Below are positions 17,687 through 25,995 of a stretch of 64,000 nucleotides of DNA, one piece after another. Positions within the stretch are counted from its first letter, which is position 1. Every line of letters begins with the position of its first letter. The DNA comes from Streptomyces sp. NBC_01431. GTDB lineage: Bacteria > Actinomycetota > Actinomycetes > Streptomycetales > Streptomycetaceae. Location of the stretch: NCBI RefSeq assembly GCF_036231355.1, contig NZ_CP109496.1, forward strand, positions 682,001-746,000, in the 5' to 3' direction. The notes under the pieces were generated by a model that saw only the letters and a list, made by a program, of their open reading frames with translations, did not search any database and was not told where the DNA came from. Made by a program: the position numbers and the translations under genes.

Positions 17687-17723
17687 GCCCACCCCGGAGC
17701 ACGGATCACGAGGAGAGACTCAC

Positions 17724-18911
17724 ATGCTGGACATAGCCGATGAGTTGCACCAATGGGTGGAGCAGGGCCGGGACTTCGCGGTCGCCACGGTCGTCGCGGT
17801 GGGCGGCAGCGCGCCGCGCCGGCCCGGCGCCGCCCTCGCGGTCGACAGCGAGGGGCTGGCCATCGGCTCGGTGTCGGGCGGCTGTGTGGAGGGAGCGGTC
17901 TACGAGCTGTGTGTCCAGGCGCTGCGAGACGGCACCTCGGTGCGCGAGCGGTTCGGCTACAGCGACGAGGACGCGTTCGCCGTGGGGTTGACCTGCGGCG
18001 GGGTCATCGACGTCCTCGTCACACCGGTCCGCACCGAAGCGCCGGGCACCTCGGTGATCGCGGCGGGTCTCGTGGCCGCGCGGCGCGGGGACACGGCGGC
18101 GCTCGCCCGCGTGGCCGCGGGCCCGTCCGGGCTCCTCGGCGGCGCCCTGCTCGTCCACCCGGACGGATCGTACGAGGGCGGTCTCGGCGGGCGTCCCGAG
18201 CTGGATTTGACGGCGGCGGCACAGGCGCGGGCGATGCTCGTCGCAGGGCGCACCGGCTCGTTCACCGTGCCGGAGAGCGGATCGCACCGCGGAGCTTCGG
18301 TGACGGTCTTCGTGGAGTCGAGCGTGCCGCCGCCCCGCATGATCGTCTTCGGCGCGGTCGACTTCGCGGCGGCGCTGGTGCGTACGGGGAAGTTCCTCGG
18401 CTACCACGTGACGCTGTGCGACGCCCGCCCCGTGTTCGCCACCCGGGCGCGGTTCCCCGAGGCGGACGACATCGTGGTGGACTGGCCGCACCGCTACCTC
18501 CAGGACACCCGGACCGACAGCCGCACGGTGCTGTGCGTGCTCACCCACGACGCCAAGTTCGACGTGCCGCTGCTGGAGACGGCGCTTCGCCTTCCGGTGG
18601 CCTTCATCGGCGCGATGGGCTCGCGCCGCACGCATGAGGACCGCAACCGCCGGTTGCGCGAGGCGGGCGTGAGCGAGGCCCAACTCGCACGGCTGCACTC
18701 GCCGATCGGGCTCGATCTGGGCGCGCGTACGCCGGAAGAGACAGCCCTGTCCATCGCCGCCGAGATCGTCGCGGCCCGCCAGGGCGGCACGGGCGCGCCC
18801 CTGACCGGGCTGCGCACACCGATCCACCCGGCCCTGGGCGAGGGCCACACCCATGGGGCCGGGACATGTGGGTTCGGGACACATAGGGCCGGAACACATG
18901 TTGCGGCTTGA
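17724..18911 (+). CDS. XdhC-family molybdenum cofactor sulfuration/insertion chaperone
   Basis: The 395-residue protein has an N-terminal XdhC/CoxI domain (TVVAVGGSAPRRPGAALAV, GSVSGGCVEGAVYE) and a C-terminal Rossmann-like XdhC domain (VAFIGAMGSRRTHEDRNRRL, RLHSPIGLDLGARTPEETALSIAAEI). Family members bind Mo cofactor and deliver its sulfurated form to the hydroxylase. The start at 17724 follows AGGAGAGACTCAC. It is the last gene of the hydroxylase operon. The C-terminal tail is rich in His and Gly in short repeats (HTHGAGTCGFGTHRAGTHV) produced by repeated DNA around 18850-18900, an unusual extension that could bind metal. Confidence 0.88.
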   Translation: MLDIADELHQWVEQGRDFAVATVVAVGGSAPRRPGAALAVDSEGLAIGSVSGGCVEGAVYELCVQALRDGTSVRERFGYSDEDAFAVGLTCGGVIDVLVTPVRTEAPGTSVIAAGLVAARRGDTAALARVAAGPSGLLGGALLVHPDGSYEGGLGGRPELDLTAAAQARAMLVAGRTGSFTVPESGSHRGASVTVFVESSVPPPRMIVFGAVDFAAALVRTGKFLGYHVTLCDARPVFATRARFPEADDIVVDWPHRYLQDTRTDSRTVLCVLTHDAKFDVPLLETALRLPVAFIGAMGSRRTHEDRNRRLREAGVSEAQLARLHSPIGLDLGARTPEETALSIAAEIVAARQGGTGAPLTGLRTPIHPALGEGHTHGAGTCGFGTHRAGTHVAA

Positions 18912-18938
18912 TACGGACACCGCCGGAGTCGCCAACTA

Positions 18939-18976
18939 CCCGCCCATTCTCCGCTGTTGGCAGTGGCATGGGCGGG
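18939..18976. terminator. Bidirectional hairpin terminator
   Basis: CCCGCCCAT (18939-18947) pairs perfectly with ATGGGCGGG (18968-18976), and the loop itself can form a second stem (CCGCTG with CAGTGG). It lies between the convergent XdhC and cytosine deaminase genes and partly precedes the latter's stop codon. Confidence 0.65.
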
Positions 18977-18979
18977 CGG

Positions 18980-19429
18980 TCACTCGCCGATGTCCTCGCT
19001 CCACAGTTCCGGATTCGCGGCGATGAAGTCCTTCATCATGGCGGTGCATTCCGGATCACCGAGAACCACGATCTCGATTCCGTGCCGGGCGAGCCATTCG
19101 TGTCCGCCCCGGAAGGTCTCGTCCTCGCCGACGACGACCCGCGAAATGCCGAACTGCCGAACCAGCCCGCTGCAATACCAGCACGGGGCGAGGGTCGTCA
19201 CCATGGTCGTTCCCCGGTACGAGCGTTGGCGACCGGCGTGGCGAAACGCCGCCGTCTCCCCGTGCAGCGAGGGATCGCCGTCCTGCACCCGCCGATTGTG
19301 ACCACGCCCCAGCACGGTGCCGTCCGCACCGTAGAGCGCCGCGCCGATGGGGATGCCGCCCTCGGCGAGCCCCGCCCGTGCCTCCTCCACCGCGGTCGCC
19401 AGCCACTTCCGGGCCAGTTCCCTCTCCAT
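18980..19429 (-). CDS. Cytosine/nucleoside deaminase of the fungal FCY1-like type
   Basis: The 149-residue protein is a zinc-dependent CDA-fold deaminase: H56 and E58 in SLHGETAAF, and C83 and C86 in APCWYCSG, bind and activate zinc-bound water. The C-terminus (DPECTAMMKDFIAANPELWSEDIGE-type ending with EDIGE) closely resembles yeast cytosine deaminase, rather than the bacterial TIM-barrel CodA. It should convert cytosine, or a related aminated base, to the keto form in the cytoplasm. It is 71 bp downstream of the DHFR-like gene on the same strand and could be co-transcribed with it. Confidence 0.82.
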   Translation of the reverse strand: MERELARKWLATAVEEARAGLAEGGIPIGAALYGADGTVLGRGHNRRVQDGDPSLHGETAAFRHAGRQRSYRGTTMVTTLAPCWYCSGLVRQFGISRVVVGEDETFRGGHEWLARHGIEIVVLGDPECTAMMKDFIAANPELWSEDIGE

Positions 19430-19500
19430 GCGTACCTCCCTGTTCCGGCTGTCTGTTCTGGCTGCCTGCCGTATCTCTGTGACCGTTCTCCGTGTAGCCG

Positions 19501-20103
19501 TTACGCCGGTGTCCGTACCCGCTCGTGGCGCAGCAGGACCACTCCGTTGCCGAAGGTCCGGGTCTCGATGAGGCGGAGCTTGTACGTGGGGTCATGTGCG
19601 GCGGGACCGGCGGGAAAGAGGAGATGCCCCTCTCCGAGCAGGACGGGGTGGACGAAGAGGCGGTATTCGTCGATCAGGTCGTGCCGCCTGAACGTGGCGG
19701 CGAGGTCGGCCCCGCCCAGCACGAGGTCTCCACCCGGCTCCGCCTTCAGGGCCTCGATCTCCGCCACGACGACATCACGTTTGACCGTCGTGTTCCACTC
19801 GGTCCATTCGGCCTTCTCCAGGGTCCTGGAGAACACGATTTTCGGCATGTCCCGCCAGATACGGGCGAATTCGGCCACGGGGGCGGGATTCGAAGGATGC
19901 GCGTCAGCCGTCGGCCAGAATCCGACCATGAGTTCGTGGGTGACCCTGCCGCTCAGGAAAGCACCCATGGGGCGGAGCTGCTCATTGACGTAACGATGCA
20001 GTTCGTCGTCAACCAGATGCCAGTCGATCTGGCGCTCGGGGCCCTCGAAAAACCCGTCGAGGGAGACCGACATGTGGAGGATGATTTTTCTTTTCGCGGT
20101 CAT
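19501..20103 (-). CDS. Dihydrofolate-reductase-like (RibD C-terminal) reductase
   Basis: The 200-residue protein has the family pattern: an N-terminal strand followed by MSVSLDGFFEG, then MGAFLSGRVTHELMVGFWP, the PKIVFSRTLEKAEW segment, GGDLVLGGADLAATF and VHPVLLGEGHLLF. Proteins of this kind share the NADPH-binding fold of RibD and DHFR but most have no known substrate. An ATG at 20103 opens the frame with MTAKRKIILHMS. The cytosine deaminase follows downstream, so a link to pterin or pyrimidine metabolism is possible but not shown. Confidence 0.82.
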   Translation of the reverse strand: MTAKRKIILHMSVSLDGFFEGPERQIDWHLVDDELHRYVNEQLRPMGAFLSGRVTHELMVGFWPTADAHPSNPAPVAEFARIWRDMPKIVFSRTLEKAEWTEWNTTVKRDVVVAEIEALKAEPGGDLVLGGADLAATFRRHDLIDEYRLFVHPVLLGEGHLLFPAGPAAHDPTYKLRLIETRTFGNGVVLLRHERVRTPA

Positions 20104-20212
20104 TCACGGGACGATACGCCCGCCCGGGGCGCCGTAACCGTCATGCGTGCGGGGTGTCCAGCGGACGGGTGACGCGTCGTGATGACGGGTCGGAACCGGG
20201 CTTCCCGGACTC

Positions 20213-22471
20213 CTAGCTCCTCTTCGGGTACTTGAGGTTCTTTCCCTGATTGAGCTGCTCGATCAGTTTGAATGCGGCCAGCGCCAACGGCTTGAGGTTC
20301 TCCGCCGGTACCCGGTCCTGCATCCGGCGCAGTTCGGCGACCAACAGCTGGATCTCGCCCTTCTTGGTGGCCACCCGGTTGTCCTGGTCGCCCAGCGCAC
20401 CCAGCGATTTGTGTACCGCCGCGGCGCCCGGTTCGTCGCCGACCAGGGCGCTCTGCTCGGCGGTGAGGTGCTCGGCGTTCTTGAGCAGGTCGTGGCCCTC
20501 CGGCAGCGCACTCAGCCATTGCCGCCGGGTGAGCCGGACGACGGTCTGGGTGCGGTCGTTCGCGAGACCGCGTTCCACCGAGGCGCCGAAGAGCCTCTCC
20601 GCTCCGCTGTTCCCCCGGTCGGCGGCGTCCAGGACCAGATCCACGAAGTGGCCCTGGTGGGTTTTGAAGTATTTCTGTACGCCGTCCGGCAGCAGTCCGA
20701 AATTGTGGGCGAAATCGGTACGGGCCATCAGGCCGCCCGCGATCGATTTGGCGTTGGCGCCGTCCTGCATTTCCTCTCCCGCGAGCACATATGCGGCAAG
20801 GTGCATGACCAGACCCGTGAGGCTGCCGATATCACCGGTCGACAGGGAAAGGCCCTCGGGTGCCGAGGCCGTGAATTGCTGAACTGCCCGTTCGGCGCCC
20901 GCCTTGGCCACGGGCAGTGTGCCGAGCCCGCCACCGAAGAGGTCGCGCTGCGCCTGCGCGCGACGGTCCGCGGTGTGGGTGACCGCTCCGTACATACGGC
21001 GCAGCGCCCCGCTCACCGGATTTCCCTCACGCTCCTGGTTCGTGCCGGACAGATAGCCGATCAGATCCGGCAGCCGGTCGAGCCGCATTCCGGCGGTGGT
21101 CTGCGGGGCGAAGGCAAGCCGTCCGCCGAAGGGATAGATCCGCAGCCGCGGGATGGGCGTGCCACCGCCCGGGGTGATGTCCTCGCTGGGAATGAAGGCG
21201 TCGCGCTCACGCCCGTTGAGATAGGTGGCCATCTTGGTGATGCTGTCGAGTACGGTGCCGACCTCGGCCACGCTGTTCAGCGGATCGGTCACCCACTCCA
21301 GGTTGGAGCCGCCCGAGGGGCTGGCGTCGGCGGTCAGGTCGAACTTGGCGCCGCGCACCACCAGGCCTTCCGGCACCCGGCCCTTGCCGAGGTTCTCACC
21401 GACAAGGGGTTTCTCCGGGACCTCGCTGGAGACCATCAGGCTCATCTCCGCGGCGGCCCGCTGCTGGCTGCCCCGTCCAAAGCTGCTGTTCTTCAGGCGC
21501 AGTTCGCCCGCGGGGCTCAACAACTCGCCGTTGAACCACTGGGCCCTCAGGTCCTCCACGCTCGTCGCCTGCTCCTGCGCGCTCAGCTCCTTCCGGCAGG
21601 AGCTCTCCGGGTTCAGGAAGCGCCCCATGAGCTTGGCGTCGAGCAACCGCTCCCGGTCCTCGGTCCGTTGCCGATGCAGCGCCTGTGCGGCGTCGGGGTC
21701 CGCGACCCGGCGGACGTTCCACTGTGCCTCGAACTCGAACCCGACCGCGCGCTGCACCACGTCCGAGTTCTCGGTGTGCGGGCGACTCCCCATCGGGCAC
21801 TCTCGCTGGACGGCCCCGCCGTCGGAACCGGGCACCGGCCCAGGTACCGCGCCGGGCCCTGATCCAGGCGCGGTCACCCGGTCGGGCAGGGGGGTCGACA
21901 GTGCTCGGGTGGCGTTGGCCTCGGCAGCCCGCTCGAAGGCGTCCGACGGGTCCGAAACGCGCAGCCCGTCACCGGTGTCCATACCGGCGACCGGGCCCTG
22001 CCGCTGCTGGATGACGTGGGTCAGCTCATGGGCGAGGGTGTGCCGGTCGGCGCCGCCGCCTCCCACCACTATGTGGCTCCCGGACGTGTAGGCGCGGGCG
22101 CCCATGTCGGCCGCGGAGCGCTGGGCTACGGCGTCGTCGTGCAGGCGCACATCGCCGAAGTCGGCACCGAGCCTGCTCTCCATCTCGGTGCGTACGCCGG
22201 CTTCGAGCGGGCGGCCGGGACTGCGTAACACCTCCTGTACGGCGGAGCGCTGCACCGGCTCAGCGGCGCGCACCGCCAGCAACCCCGACACCGCGGCGTT
22301 GCCCGCTGAGCGCTGGAGGGCGAGCATCTGCCCCGGGGTGAAACCCCCGGCGAGCGCCCCGCGCCCGGCCTCGTTGCCGCCGCCGGCCCGCGCCGCGCTG
22401 GTGCCACCCGCCCGCGAGGTGGGTGCGGCGGGCGTGGCGGGCCGGCCCTGCTGCCTGTCCTGCGCGTGCAC
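20213..22471 (-). CDS. DUF4157-domain protein, eCIS-effector-like, uncharacterised C-terminal region
   Basis: The 752-residue protein starts at a GTG at 22471 preceded by AAAGGGG. Residues ~1-45 are Gly/Ala-rich and disordered, then MLALQRSAGNAAVSGL matches the LQRxAGN motif common in this group. DUF4157 follows (about 86-155): MESRLGADFGDVRLHDD and HTLAHELTHVIQQ, a complete HExxH zinc-protease-like motif (H148, E149, H152). After a Pro-rich linker, from about residue 265 there is a large domain starting VQRAVGFEFEAQWNVRR that I cannot assign. DUF4157 proteins are linked with extracellular contractile injection systems as loaded effectors or their processing units. No structural eCIS genes are in this window. 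A Ser/Thr kinase gene is divergent from it. Confidence 0.75.
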   Translation of the reverse strand: MHAQDRQQGRPATPAAPTSRAGGTSAARAGGGNEAGRGALAGGFTPGQMLALQRSAGNAAVSGLLAVRAAEPVQRSAVQEVLRSPGRPLEAGVRTEMESRLGADFGDVRLHDDAVAQRSAADMGARAYTSGSHIVVGGGGADRHTLAHELTHVIQQRQGPVAGMDTGDGLRVSDPSDAFERAAEANATRALSTPLPDRVTAPGSGPGAVPGPVPGSDGGAVQRECPMGSRPHTENSDVVQRAVGFEFEAQWNVRRVADPDAAQALHRQRTEDRERLLDAKLMGRFLNPESSCRKELSAQEQATSVEDLRAQWFNGELLSPAGELRLKNSSFGRGSQQRAAAEMSLMVSSEVPEKPLVGENLGKGRVPEGLVVRGAKFDLTADASPSGGSNLEWVTDPLNSVAEVGTVLDSITKMATYLNGRERDAFIPSEDITPGGGTPIPRLRIYPFGGRLAFAPQTTAGMRLDRLPDLIGYLSGTNQEREGNPVSGALRRMYGAVTHTADRRAQAQRDLFGGGLGTLPVAKAGAERAVQQFTASAPEGLSLSTGDIGSLTGLVMHLAAYVLAGEEMQDGANAKSIAGGLMARTDFAHNFGLLPDGVQKYFKTHQGHFVDLVLDAADRGNSGAERLFGASVERGLANDRTQTVVRLTRRQWLSALPEGHDLLKNAEHLTAEQSALVGDEPGAAAVHKSLGALGDQDNRVATKKGEIQLLVAELRRMQDRVPAENLKPLALAAFKLIEQLNQGKNLKYPKRS

Positions 22472-22775
22472 GTGAGCCCCTTTGGTGGCGAAACCCGATG
22501 TCCGGCTCCCTGTGGATACCACTGCCGGAGCGGGGGTTGAAGGTACTGAAGGGCAGCCGGAAGGGCAGCCCGCCCTGGCCCGATCCGCGGTACGGCTTGT
22601 GCGGAACGCCGCCGGAGCCCGCCCACATGTGGTGAACGCCCGTGTGGGCGGGCCCTCCGGCATAGGCCGGGGTGATGGGGGCGACGGCTAGTAAAGTGAC
22701 CGATTCCAGGGCGTGTTCGAGCAGGGGCCGGTGGTCTGCTCACTCGCCCCGGGGCGGGTCCGGATCAAGGCGGGG

Positions 22776-24143
22776 GTGGCCGTGGCGCAGGAGACGAGCA
22801 GGGGGCGGGTGGTCGGTGGCCGCTATCGGCTGCTCTGCGACATCGGCTCCGGGGGGTTCGGCCGGGTCTGGAAGGCCCGGGACGAGACCCTGTGCATCGA
22901 CGTGGCGGTCAAGGAGTTGTGGCTGCTCCCCGCGATGTCCGAGGCGGAGCAGTCCGAGCGGCTGACCCGCGCCGCCCGTGAAGCGCGCAACGCCGCGCGG
23001 CTGCGCGACCATCCGAACATCGTCGGGGTCCACGATGTCGTCGTCGAGGACGGGCTGCCATGGATCGTCATGCGGTTCATCGAGGGCTCCTCACTACAGC
23101 AACTCCTCGACAAGCAGGGGCCGTTGCCGGTGGAGCAGGCCGCGGTGGTCGCCGCGAAAATGCTGGAGGCGCTCGGTGCGGCGCACCAGGCCGGGATCGT
23201 GCATCGCGATGTGAAACCGGCCAACGTGATGATGGCGTCGGACGGCGAGGTACTGCTCGCCGACTTCGGCATCGCCGTGCACCATGCCGACACCGCGTTG
23301 ACGTCGACGGGGGCCGTCATCGGCTCGGTCGAGTACATGGCTCCCGAGCGGGCGCGCGGCACCGACGGCCTGGCGGCCAGCGATCTCTTCTCGCTCGGGG
23401 TGACGTTGTATCAGGCCGTCGAGGGCGTCTCGCCGTTCCGCCGCGGCACCCCCACCGGGTGCCTGGCCGCGGTCCTGTTCGAGGAAGCGGCGCCCTCCGA
23501 GCGGGCGGGGCGGCTAGCGCCGCTGATCACAGGGCTGTTGGAGAAGGACCCGGACCGGCGTCCGACCGTCCTGGAGGCTCTTGCCCTGCTGCGGATGCCC
23601 GAGTCGTCCGCGTCGACCCCACAGGCAACGGCAACCTCGCGGACCGAAGCCACCGCTCCCGGTGCAACCCCCACCGGCCCCCGCACCACGCAGTTGCGTC
23701 CCGGGAACGACGCCGACGCGGCCACAGACAGGGGCGCCCCGACCCCAACACGGCGTCGCGGGGTGCTTCTGCCGTTGCTCGTGGGCCTGTTGATCGTGGC
23801 GTGCGCGGGAGTCGCCGTCGTACTGAAATGGCCGTTCTGGGCGGAAGCCGGACCCAAGGACGCCTGCGATCAAGCTCTCCGGGCCATCGATACGTTCCAG
23901 CGGAACCATCCGGCGATCAGCGATGCGACGCTCGGTGAGCCCGCGGAGAAGTCCGCGGCCGGAAAGCTGGCGACCAAGGTACGCGCCGCGTCGGCCAAGG
24001 CACCCAAGTCCGATGTGAGCATCGCCCTTCGCGATTACGCGATCACCGCCGAGTCCAAGGTCGGCGACAGGCTTCGGGCGTCCTCCTACCAGTCGGTCGT
24101 CAGCGCCTGCAAGAAGGTGGGCAGCGAGGTCCCTAGCTCCTAG
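22776..24143 (+). CDS. Membrane-anchored Ser/Thr protein kinase (Hanks type)
   Basis: About 455 residues. The kinase domain shows the Gly loop IGSGGFGRVW, the Lys in VAVKELW, the catalytic loop HRDVKPANVM, DFG in LLADFGIAV, and SVEYMAPERARG. A Thr/Ala/Pro-rich linker leads to one membrane helix (GVLLPLLVGLLIVACAGVAVVL) and a short extracellular domain of about 90 residues with two Cys, not of the PASTA type. GTG 22776 has AAGG five bases upstream; an in-frame GTG at 22713 would add 21 residues. It is divergent from the DUF4157 gene and convergent, 8 bp apart, with the STAS gene. The targets are unknown. Confidence 0.88.
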   Translation: MAVAQETSRGRVVGGRYRLLCDIGSGGFGRVWKARDETLCIDVAVKELWLLPAMSEAEQSERLTRAAREARNAARLRDHPNIVGVHDVVVEDGLPWIVMRFIEGSSLQQLLDKQGPLPVEQAAVVAAKMLEALGAAHQAGIVHRDVKPANVMMASDGEVLLADFGIAVHHADTALTSTGAVIGSVEYMAPERARGTDGLAASDLFSLGVTLYQAVEGVSPFRRGTPTGCLAAVLFEEAAPSERAGRLAPLITGLLEKDPDRRPTVLEALALLRMPESSASTPQATATSRTEATAPGATPTGPRTTQLRPGNDADAATDRGAPTPTRRRGVLLPLLVGLLIVACAGVAVVLKWPFWAEAGPKDACDQALRAIDTFQRNHPAISDATLGEPAEKSAAGKLATKVRAASAKAPKSDVSIALRDYAITAESKVGDRLRASSYQSVVSACKKVGSEVPSS

Positions 24144-24151
24144 GCAACGTC

Positions 24152-24583
24152 CTACTTCATTTCCTCGCCGAGCGTCCGCGGCATGGCGAGGGTCGCGGCC
24201 TCCACCGTGGCGGACGGCCGAAAGAGGGTCTCCATGCCACCCGCGGCGAGGATCCTCAGATGCCAGGGCCGCGCGCAGACCAGGCCGAGCTGGCCGCCGC
24301 GCTCACGGATCCTGCGATGGGCCCGGCACAGCAGCGTAAGGACGGCGCAGTCGAAGAAGGCCACCGGCCGCAGGTCCACGATCACTCGCGCTCCGGGCGT
24401 GTGGGTGGCCGCGTCGAGATGGACCTGTACGCCGGGCGCGGTGGCCAGGTCCACGGTGCCGTGGATCTCGACCACCGTGAACCCCTGTGTCAGGTGGGTA
24501 CGGGCGTTGCCGCACGGGGCCGGAAGCAGACCCGGAGGCAGCGGCACCGGTGCGGAGACGGATGGCCGAGCGGTGGTTCCCAT
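24152..24583 (-). CDS. STAS-domain protein (anti-sigma factor antagonist-like), phospho-Ser site changed
   Basis: The 143-residue protein starts at ATG 24583 with GGAG upstream. Residues ~30-125 form a STAS domain (FTVVEIHGTVDLATAPGVQ, ARVIVDLRPVAFFDCAVLTLL). RsbV/SpoIIAA proteins switch partners through phosphorylation of a Ser in D-S-S/D-S-x-G-L. Here the segment reads D78-C79-A80, so the usual Ser is absent. The protein may be a constitutively active antagonist or have another role. It is convergent with the Ser/Thr kinase gene and has a hairpin element about 130 bp upstream of its start. Confidence 0.78.
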   Translation of the reverse strand: MGTTARPSVSAPVPLPPGLLPAPCGNARTHLTQGFTVVEIHGTVDLATAPGVQVHLDAATHTPGARVIVDLRPVAFFDCAVLTLLCRAHRRIRERGGQLGLVCARPWHLRILAAGGMETLFRPSATVEAATLAMPRTLGEEMK

Positions 24584-24714
24584 GGCGGCTCCCGGGGCGG
24601 AACGACTCCCGCGAACACGGGAGTACACGGTCGTCGGGCAGTCACCGTGTTCCGGGGTGACGCACTACCACCCTAGGAACACGCCCGCATGCAGAAACGT
24701 GCACCCTCTGAACA

Positions 24715-24734
24715 GTTCACCCTGCGGGGTGAAC
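24715..24734. promoter_or_regulatory. Perfect inverted repeat upstream of the STAS gene
   Basis: GTTCACCC-TGCG-GGGTGAAC is a perfect 8-bp stem with a 4-base centre, flanked by GTGCA and TGCAC. It sits 131 bp upstream of the STAS start, in the 388-bp gap up to the LysM gene. An operator or a structured 5' leader are both possible. Confidence 0.4.
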
Positions 24735-24909
24735 GAAAGTTGCACCGCCTTCCGCACGAGTTCCGGCCGCGCAGAGACGAGGGCAGTTTTCGCAGGCAGG
24801 GCACCGGTCATCAACCATCGGGCCACTCCCGCCACGCGGGTTTTTCGTCAAGGCGCCAAGACGGTCTTCTGGTGCGGAAGCGGACGCGCTGAGTCACGGA
24901 CAAGGCAGA

Positions 24910-24943
24910 GGCCCGGCGCGCCCGTTCACCGGCGCGCCGGGCC
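24910..24943 (-). terminator. Terminator of the LysM/SLT gene
   Basis: GGCCCGGCGCGCC (24910-24922) pairs perfectly over 13 bp with GGCGCGCCGGGCC (24931-24943), with an 8-base loop. It starts about 28 bp after the stop of the minus-strand LysM gene. Confidence 0.8.
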
Positions 24944-24971
24944 CGAAACCTCCCCGTTCGGCGAACGCCTG

Positions 24972-25784
24972 TCAGTAGGCGCCGAACACGTTGTCGATCG
25001 AGCCGTACGTCTTGGCGGCGTAGTTGCACGCGGCGGTGATGTTGGCGACCGGGTCGTAGAGGTCCAGGGAGGTACCCGGCACGTGGAAGGCCTGGAACGT
25101 CGGCTGGATGACCTGGAGGAGTCCCTTGGAGGGCGTGCCGGCCACGGCGTTGGAGTCCCAGTTGTTGATCGCCAGCGGGTTGCCGGAGGACTCCCGCATG
25201 ATGTTGCGGTAGATGCCGTTGTAGCTGCCCGGGATGCCGTGCTGGGCCATGATGTCCATCGACTGCCTGATCCAGCCGTCGAGGTTGTTGGCGTACTTCG
25301 GCGCGCTCGTCACGGCGGCGACGTTCTGGACGGAGAGGGTGGTCGGCCGCGCGGAGCGGTCGGCGCGGCCGGACGCGGTGGCCCGGGAGGTGTCGGCCGG
25401 GGCCGCCGCGGCCTTGGAGCCGATGGTGAGCTTGATGCCGGGGTGGATCAGAGCCGGGTCCGAGCCGATGGCGGCGCGGTTGTCCTGGTAGAGCTGCTTC
25501 CAGCCGCCGCTGACGTTGAGCGCGTCGGCGATCTTGTACAGGGAGTCCCCGGAGACGACGGAGTAGGTCGTGGGGGCTGCCTTCACCGCGGTGATCGGCT
25601 TGGCGGGCGCGACGGCCGCCACGGCGGCCTTGACGGTGCCGGTCGGCACCGTTGCGGGCGCAGCGGTGGCCGCGGTCGCACCGATCACCGGCATGGCGAG
25701 TACTGCGCCGCCCGTACCCGCGGCCGCGAGGCCCCGGGTGAGCGAGTTGGACTTGGGGCGGCGGTGCTTGCCCTTTGCAGGCAT
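24972..25784 (-). CDS. Secreted LysM and SLT-type transglycosylase, cell-wall hydrolase
   Basis: The 270-residue protein has a basic N-terminus and signal peptide (KHRRPKSNSLTRGLAAAGTG... AATAAPA). One LysM domain (about 72-122; YSVVSGDSLYKIADALNV, WKQLYQDNRAAIG) binds peptidoglycan. The C-terminal SLT domain (about 175-270) has the catalytic Glu E198 in IMRESSGNPLAINNWDSN, then GTPSKGLLQVIQPTF. It should cleave glycan strands during growth or spore germination, like other riboswitch-controlled cell-wall hydrolases in this genus. GGAGAGGAATTCACC before the ATG supplies a strong ribosome binding site that is also the 3' end of the c-di-AMP riboswitch. Confidence 0.9.
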   Translation of the reverse strand: MPAKGKHRRPKSNSLTRGLAAAGTGGAVLAMPVIGATAATAAPATVPTGTVKAAVAAVAPAKPITAVKAAPTTYSVVSGDSLYKIADALNVSGGWKQLYQDNRAAIGSDPALIHPGIKLTIGSKAAAAPADTSRATASGRADRSARPTTLSVQNVAAVTSAPKYANNLDGWIRQSMDIMAQHGIPGSYNGIYRNIMRESSGNPLAINNWDSNAVAGTPSKGLLQVIQPTFQAFHVPGTSLDLYDPVANITAACNYAAKTYGSIDNVFGAY

Positions 25785-25792
25785 GGTGAATT

Positions 25793-25995
25793 CCTCTCCT
25801 TCGCCTGCGAGGTGAGCTGTCGGGTTCGGACAGGAGCTGTCCGGTCGCAGTGCGTGTGTGCATGCGACTTCACCCCGGAGTCGTTCCGGAAGTCCGGATC
25901 GGCGGCTTACCTGGGTCCCCCGCTCCTGCCGTACGTGTGTGGGAGGTTCCGGACGGCGGCAGGATTCGGCGTTCCACCCGGATTGACGGTGAACT
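25793..25995 (-). promoter_or_regulatory. c-di-AMP riboswitch (ydaO/yuaA type)
   Basis: On the minus strand the 5' leader of the LysM/SLT gene carries the conserved blocks of the ydaO class in order: CCGAATCCTGCC, GGCAGGAGCGGGGGACCC, CCGGGGTGAAG, and GAACCCGACAGCTCACCTCG followed by GCAGGCGAAGGAGAGG. Paired segments such as CTGCCG/CGGCAG are visible. In Streptomyces this class lies in front of resuscitation and cell-wall hydrolase genes and shuts expression off when c-di-AMP is bound. The exact 5' boundary is estimated. Recognition is from memory of the consensus; no covariance search was run. Confidence 0.85.

Noticed and set aside
15266..17692. An 808-codon minus-strand frame over the molybdenum hydroxylase
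   Set aside because: It is antisense to clear FAD and molybdopterin subunits and has no recognisable domain.
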